Of a stretch of DNA of 64,000 nucleotides, positions 11,587 to 20,983 are shown one piece after another. A model generated the notes under the pieces. The model searched no databases. It saw only the letters and a list, made by a program, of their open reading frames with translations, and was not told where the DNA came from. Made by a program: the position numbers and the translations under genes. Origin of the DNA: Candidatus Methylobacter titanis (GTDB lineage: Bacteria > Pseudomonadota > Gammaproteobacteria > Methylococcales > Methylomonadaceae); NCBI GenBank assembly GCA_029946125.1, contig JAQSDX010000006.1, forward strand, positions 20,796 through 84,795. Reading direction: 5' to 3'. Within the stretch, counting starts at the first letter, position 1, and the number at the start of each line of letters is the position of its first letter.

Positions 11587-12156
11587 TTATCCCGAATTCA
11601 ATTTATTCATCACTATCGACATATCACCCGCCACCATCTGCACCAAATAGCTACGAGCAAGATCAAAAGCTGACGACATTGAATTCAGCTCATTTTTAGA
11701 GGGATTTGACAACACAAAATCTGCCACAACTTTTCCAGCCGGAGGCCGCCCAATACCTATCCTTAAACGATAAAACTCTTTTGACCCAAGATGCGCAATA
11801 ATGTCCCTCAAACCATTATGCCCAGCATGGCCTCCGTCCTTTTTTAACTTCACTAAGCCAGCGCCGAAATCCAGCTCATCATGAATGACAAGTATTTCCT
11901 CCGGCGCCAATCCATAGTACCGGGCAACCTTACCCACGGCTTGGCCGCTTCGATTCATAAATGTAGTCGGCTTTAACAGCATTACTTTACTGCCCGCAAC
12001 TCTAATTACGGCCAATAAACCATCAAACTTGGATTCACTTACCCAATCACAACCCGAATCAGATACCAATCCATCTAAAAACAAAAACCCGGCATTATGC
12101 CGGGTTTTTTCATACTGTCGACCAGGATTCCCCAAGCCAACTATAAGTTTTATCAT
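11587..12156 (-). CDS. pth: Peptidyl-tRNA hydrolase
   Basis: Frees tRNA from peptidyl-tRNA that has dropped off ribosomes. 189 residues. The catalytic His is in TRHNAGF (residues 18-24), preceded by VGLGNPG; the conserved FMNRSGQAV (near 67-75) and HDELDF (near 91-96) with its Asp are also present. It starts 7 bp after rplY. The codons for KTRHNAGFLF form a perfect terminator-like hairpin within the gene (12082-12110), an unusual feature for a coding start region. Confidence 0.97.
   Translation of the reverse strand: MIKLIVGLGNPGRQYEKTRHNAGFLFLDGLVSDSGCDWVSESKFDGLLAVIRVAGSKVMLLKPTTFMNRSGQAVGKVARYYGLAPEEILVIHDELDFGAGLVKLKKDGGHAGHNGLRDIIAHLGSKEFYRLRIGIGRPPAGKVVADFVLSNPSKNELNSMSSAFDLARSYLVQMVAGDMSIVMNKLNSG
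12082..12110 (-). terminator. Terminator-like hairpin inside pth
   Basis: On the minus strand AAAACCCGGCAT and ATGCCGGGTTTT form a 12-bp perfect stem with almost no loop bases beyond AT, followed by TGTTTTTAG. It lies in codons ~16-28 of pth. Function as a real terminator between rplY and pth is not shown; translation of pth would counteract it. Confidence 0.45.
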
Positions 12157-12162
12157 GCTAAA

Positions 12163-12774
12163 TTATTCAGGCTCTTCCGCAACATCATCTTTACTAGCTT
12201 TTGAAGCCATCATAGACGCAATAGGATGATCATGCTCAGAACCTTGCGCTAAAGCCACAATTTCAACGCCTGCAGGCATAATTATATCCGAAAGATGCAT
12301 TGAGTCACCAATATCTAGGCCAATCAAATCCACTTCAATATAATCAGGCAACACAGATGGCAAACAGGTAACCTCAACATCAATCATAGAATGAGCCGCA
12401 ATACCACCTTTCTTGCCACCGATAGATGCATCCTCATTAATAAAATGCAAAGGCACATGCACTTTTAGCGCATCCGCCATATTTACTCGAAGGAAATCCA
12501 TGTGCAAGACTTGAAATTTAGCAGGATGGCGCTGCACAGCCTTTAGAATTACCTTCTCTGTTTTACCATCGACAGTAATATCCAAAACGTGTGAATACAC
12601 CGCTTCACGCGCAAGATGTTTAATTACTTCATTATGACTTAGCACAAGCATTTGAGGCTCGACATGACCACCGTATATTACCGCAGGCACATTACCTTTA
12701 TGACGCGCTCTTCTAGCTGCGCTCTTACCTGATTGCCCACGACTTTCGGCAACAAACTCAAATACGTTAGACAT
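12163..12774 (-). CDS. rplY: 50S ribosomal protein L25/general stress protein Ctc
   Basis: 5S rRNA-binding ribosomal protein of the long CTC form, 203 residues: an L25 N-terminal domain (about residues 1-90, with SAARRARHKGNVPAVIYGG) and the extra beta-rich C-terminal domain (about 95-185) typical of non-enteric proteobacteria. Ends in a short acidic tail (DDVAEEPE). It lies between prs and pth in the conserved prs-rplY-pth order. Confidence 0.96.
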   Translation of the reverse strand: MSNVFEFVAESRGQSGKSAARRARHKGNVPAVIYGGHVEPQMLVLSHNEVIKHLAREAVYSHVLDITVDGKTEKVILKAVQRHPAKFQVLHMDFLRVNMADALKVHVPLHFINEDASIGGKKGGIAAHSMIDVEVTCLPSVLPDYIEVDLIGLDIGDSMHLSDIIMPAGVEIVALAQGSEHDHPIASMMASKASKDDVAEEPE

Positions 12775-12833
12775 TTTTCTCTCAACCCCGTGCTATTAAG
12801 CACACCAAATTAAATTTTATCAATTTACAGCTA

Positions 12834-13787
12834 TCAATCTACATAGAGCGAACTAACTGACTCGCCAACAGCTATGCGCCTAATGGTTTCAGCCAGCATT
12901 TCTGCAACACTTAACTGTCTTATTTTACCTGACACAGCCGCCTCATGGCTCTGCGGAATAGTGTCGGTAACAACTAATTCATCAAGCTCTGAACTATTTA
13001 TATTTTTTAAGGCAGAACCTGACAACACCGCATGAGTACAATACGCAACTACTTTGATAGCGCCATGCTTCTTCAATGCTTCTGCCGCATGACATAGCGT
13101 TCCTGCGGTATCAACTAAATCATCGATCAACACACAGGTACGACCATCTACATCGCCAATTATATGCATAATTTCCGCTACGTTAGCTTTTGGTCGACGC
13201 TTATCTATAATCGCAAGATCAGCATCGTCCAAGCGCTTTGCAAGTGCCCTAGCTCTGACAACACCACCAACATCCGGCGAAACAACAATCAAATCTTTAT
13301 ATTTTTGCCGCCACACGTCACCAAGAAGAATTGGCGAAGAGTAAACATTATCCACAGGAATATCAAAAAAACCCTGAATTTGATCAGCATGCAAATCAAC
13401 TGTTAATACTCGATCCGCACCTGCTTGCTCAATCATTTTTGCAACAAGTTTCGCGCTAATGGGAACCCGTGCTGAACGCGACCTTCTGTCCTGCCGAGCA
13501 TAGCCATAATAGGGCATCACTGCTGTTATTCGTGACGCTGACGCCCTATTTAAAGCATCCATCATCACCAACAACTCCATCAGATTTTCATTTGTTGGCG
13601 AACAGGTCGGCTGAATAACAAAAACATCCTTACCACGAACATTTTCTTCAATCTCTACCGCGACTTCTCCATCACTAAATCTTCCGACGGTCGCCATTCC
13701 AAGACGCATATTGAGCTTCTTTACTATACCCTCTGACAAAGCCAAGTTAGCATTTCCAGAAAACACCATCACAGAGGTGTCACTCAT
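12834..13787 (-). CDS. prs: Ribose-phosphate pyrophosphokinase (PRPP synthase)
   Basis: Makes 5-phosphoribosyl-1-pyrophosphate from ribose 5-phosphate and ATP, feeding purine, pyrimidine, His, Trp and NAD synthesis. 317 residues from the ATG at 13787 ([17 protein letters not shown]). Catalytic segments visible: YARQDRRSR near residues 98-106, [17 protein letters not shown] near 130-146 and the PRPP loop [13 protein letters not shown] near 217-229. A longer in-frame reading passes through tRNA-Gln and is rejected. It follows tRNA-Gln by 38 bp. Confidence 0.98.
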   Translation of the reverse strand: MSDTSVMVFSGNANLALSEGIVKKLNMRLGMATVGRFSDGEVAVEIEENVRGKDVFVIQPTCSPTNENLMELLVMMDALNRASASRITAVMPYYGYARQDRRSRSARVPISAKLVAKMIEQAGADRVLTVDLHADQIQGFFDIPVDNVYSSPILLGDVWRQKYKDLIVVSPDVGGVVRARALAKRLDDADLAIIDKRRPKANVAEIMHIIGDVDGRTCVLIDDLVDTAGTLCHAAEALKKHGAIKVVAYCTHAVLSGSALKNINSSELDELVVTDTIPQSHEAAVSGKIRQLSVAEMLAETIRRIAVGESVSSLYVD

Positions 13788-13825
13788 CAAGCACTCCCAA
13801 ATAGAATTCAACTTAGCGAGGTAAA

Positions 13826-13900
13826 TGGCTGGGCCGCAAGGATTCGAACCTTGGTATGCGGAGATCAAAACCCCGTGCCTTACCGCTTGGCGACGGCCCA
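13826..13900 (-). tRNA. tRNA-Gln (TTG anticodon)
   Basis: 75 nt on the minus strand, starting TGGGCCGTCGCCAAGCGG, anticodon loop TTTTGAT, T arm CAAGGTTCGAATCCTTG and encoded CCA. Sits between ispE and prs, the widespread ispE/tRNA-Gln/prs arrangement. Confidence 0.96.
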
Positions 13901-13913
13901 ATAATTATGATAT

Positions 13914-14786
13914 TCAGTTACCAGCCTTCAGCCTTGAAAACAAAGGAGATTCATTTACACCCTTCACCAGATAAACCTGCCACTTCTTTTGAAGTGACCG
14001 ATAGGCACTGACTGCGGCTTTTTTAGAATCAAACTGTGCAAAAACACAAGCCCCTGTTCCGGTTAGCCTTGCCTCAGAAAATTCAGACAATTCAACCAAA
14101 GCGTCTTTAACAGGTTGGTAACGTTCGCGAACCACCCCAAGACAATCGTTTTGGTGCTGACCCGCTATAAAGTCGACTATTCTGATTGATTTACTATTCC
14201 GTGTCAAATCTTTAGCTAAAAAAACTTCTTTCGTATCTACATGACAATCAGGCCTTATTAACACAACCCACTGTTCCGGAACATCTATTCTCTCAAGCTT
14301 TTCACCAATTCCTTCCGCCCATGATGAATACCCATATACAAACACCGGCACATCTGCTCCCAATGTCAAGCCGAGTTCCGCCAACCTTTCTCTTGATAAA
14401 TTCAGACTCCATAGCTCGTTCAGCACAACCAAAGTCGTTGCCGCATCTGAACTACCGCCACCAAGTCCGCCCCCCATAGGCAGGTTTTTTTCGACCTCAA
14501 TGCATACGCCTTGCTCGCAGCCAGTTTCTGCTTTTAACAGCTTTGCCGCCCTGATGGTCAGATCATCGGCTTCAGGTACACCGGGTATTGTTTTTTGTAA
14601 ACTAACCACCCCGTTACCCACAGGATGAAATGTTATCCAATCACATAAATCTATGAATTGAAATACCGTCTGCAGCAAATGATACCCATCACTTCGTTGT
14701 CCGGTAATTCGCAACATTAAGTTCAATTTTGCCGGCGCCGGCCATCTTTCTGTCCAGACAGCCCGATTAATTTTTTTTAACGTCAT
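13914..14786 (-). CDS. ispE: 4-diphosphocytidyl-2-C-methyl-D-erythritol kinase
   Basis: GHMP-family kinase of the non-mevalonate (MEP) isoprenoid pathway. 290 residues. The N-terminal substrate motif WPAPAKLNLMLRI (residues 15-27) and the ATP loop LPMGGGLGGGSSDAATTL (about 103-120) are clear, as is the C-terminal GTGACVFAQF. It overlaps the end of lolB by 20 nt and is followed by tRNA-Gln. Confidence 0.97.
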   Translation of the reverse strand: MTLKKINRAVWTERWPAPAKLNLMLRITGQRSDGYHLLQTVFQFIDLCDWITFHPVGNGVVSLQKTIPGVPEADDLTIRAAKLLKAETGCEQGVCIEVEKNLPMGGGLGGGSSDAATTLVVLNELWSLNLSRERLAELGLTLGADVPVFVYGYSSWAEGIGEKLERIDVPEQWVVLIRPDCHVDTKEVFLAKDLTRNSKSIRIVDFIAGQHQNDCLGVVRERYQPVKDALVELSEFSEARLTGTGACVFAQFDSKKAAVSAYRSLQKKWQVYLVKGVNESPLFSRLKAGN

Positions 14787-15372
14787 TTACAACCCAGCGA
14801 TCGATAATTAACTTTAACTTGACCTGCTTATTCATAACCGTCATTTTGTGCGGCATAGTACTATTATCAACCGACTGCATTTGCTTATATTCGCTCAGCC
14901 ATCCGGCCTGATTAAAGCCGGCATCGGTCTCCTTGTATGAGACCGATGGCTCCGGCAAACCTACCACCCAATACCGCAGAGACAGCACAGGAACAAGCAT
15001 GCCCAATTGCCGTTTAATAAACTCTTCAGGCTGCGTTGATGATTGCACATCATCCCCACCTCGATCTATAGTGACAACATTATCTGCTAATGAAATAACA
15101 ACTGCCCCCTGACCCATGGGACCGGATAACCTTATTTTCTCTGCATCAGGACTATGATCCCAGCTTATATTGGCCGACCAGGGATCACCTTCCCCCGTCA
15201 ATGCCAATCGCCCTTCAAACGACCAATGCTCCAACTCATAGAGATGGAGCATTGCAGCCCTTGAATAACGCGCATCCGGCTCAACAGGAACAACGGAACA
15301 AGCTGACAATAAAAATATCAAGCACCCACCAACCAATAATCCTATTTTAAAACGCAGCACCCTATTTTTCAC
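14767..15372 (-). CDS. lolB: Outer-membrane lipoprotein insertion protein LolB
   Basis: Outer-membrane receptor that takes lipoproteins from periplasmic LolA and inserts them. 201 residues with a lipoprotein signal: hydrophobic stretch then LSAC at residues 22-25 (Cys25 lipidated). WSFEGRLALTGEGDPWSANISW after the signal and GPMGQGAVVISL are LolB-like. Its gene overlaps the TPR gene by 11 nt and ispE by 20 nt, the usual lolB-ispE-prs order. Confidence 0.9.
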   Translation of the reverse strand: MKNRVLRFKIGLLVGGCLIFLLSACSVVPVEPDARYSRAAMLHLYELEHWSFEGRLALTGEGDPWSANISWDHSPDAEKIRLSGPMGQGAVVISLADNVVTIDRGGDDVQSSTQPEEFIKRQLGMLVPVLSLRYWVVGLPEPSVSYKETDAGFNQAGWLSEYKQMQSVDNSTMPHKMTVMNKQVKLKLIIDRWVVNDVKKN

Positions 15373-17107
15373 TACTCAATATTCTCTTTTGGAACTCCAG
15401 TAAATATTCATCTTCTGGTGCTTTTTTAATAGCCTCATTAAATATTTTTCTGGCCGCCTCTTTTCTATCCAAGCGCCACAACACCTCAGCAAGATGAGCT
15501 GCTATCTCACCTTCCTGTTGCTTTGCATACGCCCGCTCAAGATAACTCTTAGCTTGCTCAAGCTTTCCCAGTTTAAACTGTAGCCAGCCAAAACTATCCA
15601 AAATTACCGCCTCGTCCGGCTGTAATTTAAGCGCATGCAGCAGATATTTTTCTGCCTCGACATAACGACCCGTATTAGCTAACAAGCTATAACCCAATGC
15701 ATTTAAAGCCTCCGCATCATCGGGATATTTGACTAATATTTTTTTCAGGTCAGTCTCCAGTATATCCAACTTATTAATCCGCTCCGCCATTAACGCACGC
15801 GTATATAACAAGTCTCTTTGATCTGGCTGACTGGCCAATGCACCACTCAATAACCCAAAGGCTTTTTCATATTGCTTTTGCTGACTGAACAACCCGGCCT
15901 GCATCAAAATGATACGCAGCTTCTGTTTTGGAAACTGACCCGCCAACAGCCCCAACCGCGAATCGGCTTTCTCGAATTCATTGTCTTTTACCAGTAATGA
16001 TACTGCCGCAATTGCCGAGTCAAAAACTAACGGCCCGTCAGTTACTTTATCAAACCATGTCAACGCTTTTTGCGTATGCCCACGCTTTTCTTCTATTTTT
16101 CCCAGATAAAAACTAGCCTGATTTTGCCATTCAGGCTGACCAAGTAATTGTTTAAAGATATCCTCTGCCTTCTCGTCACGATCCAACTGCAAATGCACTA
16201 ATGCCAGTGAAATCTGACTCTCAACATCCTTCGGATCAGCCAAAACAATACCCTGATAAACCTCACCCGCCGCCTCGTATTCAGCCGCTTTTATTAAAAC
16301 CTGAGCCAGTAGTTTTTTAAACTTATCATTTTCAGGATATTTAACGGATGCATTTCTCAACAGGATTTTTGCTTTATTCAAATCCCCCGAAATTACCGCT
16401 ATCTGGGCCTGGAATATTAATGCCTTATCCCAGCCGGGCTGAATACTCAAAGCCTGCTGCACTTTCTTTTCAGCAAGCGCATTATCTTTCATTTCCATAG
16501 CCAACAACGACTGCACAAAATAAACCACAGCCTGATCAGGATTTTTCGCCGCCAAGGCATCCAACACCCCATAAAAAAAATTCGTCTTGCCGTCTCTTTG
16601 CAAAACAGTGAACAATTCAAGCACCGTCTTTTCAAATTCAGCAGGATCCATTTTTAACACCGCATCCAGATGATCAACAGCAGCCTGTTTATCGCCGGTT
16701 CTTAATGCAGATAATGCGGCTATTTTTCTTGCCGTTGGATTCTTAGGATCTTGTTTTAACCATAAAGAAACCGCCTCATCCGTTTTATTGCCATCCCTCA
16801 TATACATGGCAATCTTTGCCGCTCTTTCAGCAAACCTGGGATCATTAACACGCTTAGCGGCCTCCATGTAACCCTCCAACGCAATGGCATATTGACCTCT
16901 TTGTCCCGCAAGCTCTGCCGCCATTAGCATGTACATCACGTCTGGATCTATCGATGTTTTTACTTCACTTTGTTGCGTTTTTTCCTTGGGTTCGTCTATT
17001 GTTACAGGTTCAATCACTTCTTCCTGCGCACTCGGCTTCTCAGGTGAACTGGCGCAACCATTAAGAAACACGAGGATTAACACTGAAAACAATCTAAAAA
17101 TTAACAC
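15362..17107 (-). CDS. TPR-repeat outer-membrane lipoprotein
   Basis: 581 residues; lipobox LNGC at residues 15-18 with a short hydrophobic signal predicts a lipid-anchored, probably periplasm-facing outer-membrane protein. After an acidic linker, the rest is a series of helical TPR units, for example around residues 70-110, 195-300, 320-380 and 470-550 (DAEALNALGYSLLANTGRY is a typical unit). Proteins like this commonly sit before lolB; they probably serve as scaffolds for envelope assembly, but the partner is unknown. It is the first gene of the lolB-ispE-prs-rplY-pth unit. Confidence 0.85.
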   Translation of the reverse strand: MLIFRLFSVLILVFLNGCASSPEKPSAQEEVIEPVTIDEPKEKTQQSEVKTSIDPDVMYMLMAAELAGQRGQYAIALEGYMEAAKRVNDPRFAERAAKIAMYMRDGNKTDEAVSLWLKQDPKNPTARKIAALSALRTGDKQAAVDHLDAVLKMDPAEFEKTVLELFTVLQRDGKTNFFYGVLDALAAKNPDQAVVYFVQSLLAMEMKDNALAEKKVQQALSIQPGWDKALIFQAQIAVISGDLNKAKILLRNASVKYPENDKFKKLLAQVLIKAAEYEAAGEVYQGIVLADPKDVESQISLALVHLQLDRDEKAEDIFKQLLGQPEWQNQASFYLGKIEEKRGHTQKALTWFDKVTDGPLVFDSAIAAVSLLVKDNEFEKADSRLGLLAGQFPKQKLRIILMQAGLFSQQKQYEKAFGLLSGALASQPDQRDLLYTRALMAERINKLDILETDLKKILVKYPDDAEALNALGYSLLANTGRYVEAEKYLLHALKLQPDEAVILDSFGWLQFKLGKLEQAKSYLERAYAKQQEGEIAAHLAEVLWRLDRKEAARKIFNEAIKKAPEDEYLLEFQKRILSSEK

Positions 17108-17325
17108 ACAGTCGTCCTATTAATTGCCCACATATATTTTGCCATAGATTATCAGAAAAACCAGTTGAGTCAGACAGCTGGTTTATTCCATTTGGATAAA
17201 GCCATTATATTTCTTAGAATATACTTACATAATACAGTCGTTAAGGCCCAAGGTAAAAGGTTAGCCATTTAAAAAACCAACCTTGATCCTTGATCCTTGG
17301 ATCTTTTTACCTTGAACCTAATCAC
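17108..17325. promoter_or_regulatory. Divergent spacer between TPR gene and hemA, with inverted repeat
   Basis: 218 bp must carry promoters for both directions. It contains the 10-bp inverted repeat CAAGGTAAAA (17249-17258) / TTTTACCTTG (17305-17314) flanking tandem CCTTGATC units (17281-17298). The right arm lies 12-21 bp before the hemA ATG and could hide its ribosome-binding site in a hairpin. No clear SD precedes hemA. Confidence 0.4.
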
Positions 17326-18585
17326 ATGACACTTCTTGCAGTTGGGATTAATTATAACACCGCGCCGGTCTCAATCCGTGAGCGCCTTTCATTCCCTGCC
17401 GAAATCCTTGGATCTTCGTTGCAGGAATTGTGGCACATCAAAGAAATCAGCGAAGCCGCGATATTGTCTACCTGTAACCGCACCGAATTTTACTGCACCT
17501 CAACTACAGCAAACAAACAAATCCTGATTGACTGGGTAGCCCAAAGCAAACAAATCAATGCCGACGATTTTATGCCTTATTTGTACTGCTATACCGATAG
17601 CGACCTGATCCGCCACATGTTTCGCGTAGCATGCGGCCTCGATTCGATGATTTTGGGAGAGCCGCAAATTCTTGGGCAAATGAAAACGGCTTATCAGACC
17701 GCCTATGATGCGGGGACCTTGGGCAAGCGCTTGGGCAGGCTTTTTCAACATACCTTTACTGCCGCCAAAAAGGTGCGCACCGATACCGCTATTGGTTCCA
17801 GCCCCGTATCGGTTGCCTTTGCCGCCGTACAACTGGCACAGCAAATCTTCGATAAACTCAGTGAGCAGACTGCCCTTCTAATAGGCGCAGGCGAAACCAT
17901 AGAACTGACCGCGCGGCATTTGTCGCAACAAGGCATCGGTCGTATTATTATTGCCAACCGTACCTATGATAAAGCCCACGCCTTGGCCTTACAGTTTAAC
18001 GGCTACGCGATCGACTTAACCGAACTGCCTATGCATCTGGCCGAAGCCGACATCGTTATCTCATCAACTGCAAGTCAACTGCCGATACTGGGCAAAGGCC
18101 GCGTTGAAAGCGCTCTAAAAAAACGCAAGCATAAACCGATGTTCATGGTAGACCTTGCCGTACCCCGTGATATTGAGGCTGAAGTTGAGCAACTTAGCGA
18201 TGTGTACCTTTACACCATCGACGATCTGCAAAACACCATAGATAAAAATATGAATACCCGCCGACTAGCTGCTGAACAGGCCGAAGAAATCATCGACACC
18301 CAAGTCGACTACTTCTTAGCTTGGCTGCGCGCCCAAGGCGCTCAATCGACCATCCAGGATTATCGGAAGCAAGCCGAACAATCCCGTGATGCGGCCTTGC
18401 AGAAAGCCTTAGGCCTACTAAAAAGCGGAGTCCCCGCCGAACAAGCCCTTAACCGACTAGCCCATAGCCTGACTAACAAACTCATCCATACCCCCAGCAC
18501 CCAAATCAGAGCCGCCGCCGAAAACCAACGCCACGATTTGATCGCCGCCGCCCGTGAAATTTTTAAATTAACTAACTCTCAATGA
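17326..18585 (+). CDS. hemA: Glutamyl-tRNA reductase
   Basis: First step of C5 tetrapyrrole synthesis: reduces Glu-tRNA to glutamate-1-semialdehyde using NADPH. 419 residues from the ATG at 17326 ([20 protein letters not shown]). The catalytic Cys is in STCNRTEFY (near 49-57); the NADPH domain shows [15 protein letters not shown] (near 185) and the C-terminal helical dimerisation domain is complete. It overlaps prfA by 4 nt (ATGA), the classic hemA-prfA-prmC operon. Confidence 0.98.
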   Translation: MTLLAVGINYNTAPVSIRERLSFPAEILGSSLQELWHIKEISEAAILSTCNRTEFYCTSTTANKQILIDWVAQSKQINADDFMPYLYCYTDSDLIRHMFRVACGLDSMILGEPQILGQMKTAYQTAYDAGTLGKRLGRLFQHTFTAAKKVRTDTAIGSSPVSVAFAAVQLAQQIFDKLSEQTALLIGAGETIELTARHLSQQGIGRIIIANRTYDKAHALALQFNGYAIDLTELPMHLAEADIVISSTASQLPILGKGRVESALKKRKHKPMFMVDLAVPRDIEAEVEQLSDVYLYTIDDLQNTIDKNMNTRRLAAEQAEEIIDTQVDYFLAWLRAQGAQSTIQDYRKQAEQSRDAALQKALGLLKSGVPAEQALNRLAHSLTNKLIHTPSTQIRAAAENQRHDLIAAAREIFKLTNSQ

Positions 18586-19667
18586 AACAATCCATACAAC
18601 ATAAACTCGAAAATCTGTGCGAACGCTATGACGAAATCGCCGCCTTACTTTCAGACCCTGAAGTACAAGGCAATCAAAACAAATTTCGCTCCTTAAGCCA
18701 GGAATACGCCCAAATTAATCCGCTGGTTGATTGCTACAAACGCTATCAACAGACTTTGGAAACGCTAGCATCAGCCAAGGAAATGGCCAATGACAGCGAC
18801 CCGGAATTAAGGGAAATGGCCAAAGAGGAAGTAAACGACGCTGAAAACCAGCGGGATGCAATCGATCATGAAATGCAAGTGCTGTTACTGCCTAAAGACC
18901 CCAACGATAATCGCAATATTTTTATCGAAATCCGCGCCGGAACTGGTGGCGACGAAGCGGCGATCTTCTCCGGCGATCTTGCCCGCATGTATCAGCGCTA
19001 CGCCGAGCGCAAAGGCTGGCAAACAGAAATTATCAACGAAAGTCACGGCGATCATGGCGGCTACAAAGAAGTCATACTGCGCGTTACCGGCAAGGATGTT
19101 TATTCCCAGTTAAAATTCGAATCCGGCGCACATCGGGTGCAGCGCGTGCCTGAAACCGAGTCGCAAGGACGCATCCATACTTCGGCCTGCACCGTCGCCA
19201 TCATGCCGGAAGTCGACGAGGTTGACGCCATAGACATAAACCCATCAGACCTTAAGGTTGACACTTTCCGCGCCTCAGGAGCCGGTGGACAGCACATCAA
19301 CAAGACCGAATCTGCGATACGCATTACCCACATGCCAAGCGGTGTCGTGGTGGAATGTCAGGATGAACGCTCGCAACATAAAAATCGCGCCAGAGCCATG
19401 TCTTTATTGGCATCGCGCTTGCTATCCGCCGAACAGGAAAAACACCATGCAGAACAATCGGCCACCCGAAAACTGCAAGTCGGCAGCGGCGACCGTTCCG
19501 AACGCATCCGCACCTACAACTACCCGCAAGGACGCTTAACCGATCACCGCATCAACCTGACCTTGTATAAACTCGACGACATCATGCAGGGTGGGCTGGA
19601 GCATGTCCTGCAACCCTTGATCAGCGAACACCAAGCCGAACTGCTCACCCAGTTGGGCGAAGACTAA
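18582..19667 (+). CDS. prfA: Peptide chain release factor 1
   Basis: Recognises UAA/UAG stop codons and triggers peptide release. 361 residues. The catalytic GGQ is in [15 protein letters not shown] (GGQ near residues 233-235) and the N-terminal coiled domain is intact (starting [19 protein letters not shown]). Coupled to hemA by an ATGA overlap and followed after 5 bp by prmC, which methylates the GGQ glutamine. Confidence 0.99.
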   Translation: MKQSIQHKLENLCERYDEIAALLSDPEVQGNQNKFRSLSQEYAQINPLVDCYKRYQQTLETLASAKEMANDSDPELREMAKEEVNDAENQRDAIDHEMQVLLLPKDPNDNRNIFIEIRAGTGGDEAAIFSGDLARMYQRYAERKGWQTEIINESHGDHGGYKEVILRVTGKDVYSQLKFESGAHRVQRVPETESQGRIHTSACTVAIMPEVDEVDAIDINPSDLKVDTFRASGAGGQHINKTESAIRITHMPSGVVVECQDERSQHKNRARAMSLLASRLLSAEQEKHHAEQSATRKLQVGSGDRSERIRTYNYPQGRLTDHRINLTLYKLDDIMQGGLEHVLQPLISEHQAELLTQLGED

Positions 19668-19672
19668 ATCAC

Positions 19673-20515
19673 ATGCACAGCATAAAATCCGTGCTGACAG
19701 ACGCTGCCGACACACTGGCATTAGTCACCGATTCAGCCTTACTGGATGCGGAAGTTTTACTGTGCCTGGCACTTAACAAACCACGCTCCCATCTTCGCGC
19801 CTGGCCGGACAAACTACTACAGCCCGAGCAACTGACGGCGTTCAGGGCGTTGCTTGAACAACGCCAAAAAGGCACACCCATTGCCTATATCACCGGCAAC
19901 AGGGAATTCTGGTCGCGGGATTTTCAGGTATCGCCTGACGTATTGATTCCCAGACCCGACACCGAACTGCTTATTGAGCTCAGTTTAAAGCTGATACCGG
20001 CAGATGAACCGGTCAAGATCATTGATCTGGGTACCGGCTCGGGCATTATTGCCATTACGCTGGCCGTTGAACGCCCTCATGCACAGATCAGCGCCACCGA
20101 TATTAGCGTGGCCGCGTTAGCTATCGCCCGACTCAATGCTGACAAACACCACATCAACAATGTTCAGTTTTACCAAAGCAACTGGTATGCCGATGTTCCC
20201 GATAGCAAATTCGACCTGATTATCAGCAACCCGCCTTATATTGCAGAAGATGACAACCATCTTCTGCAAGGCGATGTCCGGTTTGAACCGCAAACAGCCT
20301 TGTGCGCCGCAGAGCAGGGACTTGGTGATATTAAAATCATCGCCACCCTAGCTCGAAACCACCTGGAACCAAAAGGACACCTGTTGATTGAACATGGCTA
20401 CGACCAGCAACAGCAAGTGCAAACCCTATTTAAAAATTTGCATTATGATAAAGTACAAACTTATAAAGACTTATCCGGGCAACCCCGAGTGACTTATGGC
20501 CTATGGAACCCTTAA
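19673..20515 (+). CDS. prmC: Release-factor glutamine methyltransferase
   Basis: SAM-dependent N5-glutamine methyltransferase that modifies the GGQ motif of release factors. 280 residues. SAM motif IIDLGTGSGIIAITLA (near residues 118-133) and catalytic NPPY (IISNPPYIAE, near 183-192) are present. Directly downstream of prfA. Confidence 0.97.
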   Translation: MHSIKSVLTDAADTLALVTDSALLDAEVLLCLALNKPRSHLRAWPDKLLQPEQLTAFRALLEQRQKGTPIAYITGNREFWSRDFQVSPDVLIPRPDTELLIELSLKLIPADEPVKIIDLGTGSGIIAITLAVERPHAQISATDISVAALAIARLNADKHHINNVQFYQSNWYADVPDSKFDLIISNPPYIAEDDNHLLQGDVRFEPQTALCAAEQGLGDIKIIATLARNHLEPKGHLLIEHGYDQQQQVQTLFKNLHYDKVQTYKDLSGQPRVTYGLWNP

Positions 20516-20520
20516 CTATC

Positions 20521-20943
20521 ATGACCCAAGAACATATCCAAATTCCGCGCAAAATCATCAATCAGTTATTACATCTTGCGCAAATCTCGCCGGATCTTGA
20601 AGTATGCGGACTTATCGGCAGTAAAAACGGCCTGCCCTGCAGCTGTTATCCCGTTAAAAATATCGCAGAACACGCGCAGCTGAGCTTCCAGCTTGACGCC
20701 GCCCAACAAATCTCAGCCATGGCTAAAATGCGAGAGCAGGATGAACAACTATTTGCCATCTATCATTCTCACCCGACCGCACCGGCAACACCATCAATCA
20801 CCGATCTAGAGCTCTCGTCCTATCCCAATGCGTTTTATCTGATCATTTCACTCGATACCAAAGGTATTTTAGAAATGCGCTGTTTTAAAATTGATCATCA
20901 ATCAGCACAAGAAATAGCGCTGTCCTTAAGCGACGATGCGTAA
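20521..20943 (+). CDS. JAMM/MPN-family metallopeptidase (M67-like)
   Basis: About 140 residues. The zinc JAMM signature is complete: FAIYHSHPTAPATPSITD fits H-x-H-x7-S-x2-D, with a Glu earlier in the domain (EVCGLIGS). Small bacterial proteins of this kind include peptidases that cleave sulfur-carrier proteins or isopeptides (Mec-like); the substrate here is unknown. An ATG at 20503 overlapping prmC by 13 nt is an alternative start; I prefer 20521. It ends the hemA-prfA-prmC run. Confidence 0.85.
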   Translation: MTQEHIQIPRKIINQLLHLAQISPDLEVCGLIGSKNGLPCSCYPVKNIAEHAQLSFQLDAAQQISAMAKMREQDEQLFAIYHSHPTAPATPSITDLELSSYPNAFYLIISLDTKGILEMRCFKIDHQSAQEIALSLSDDA

Positions 20944-20983
20944 ATTATAATAACAAGTCCCACTTTAAGAGAGAAAACACCCG

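Noticed and set aside
13788..13901. N-terminal extension of prs upstream to 13901
   Set aside because: It runs through tRNA-Gln and is not family-like; the ATG at 13787 gives the normal PRPP synthase start.
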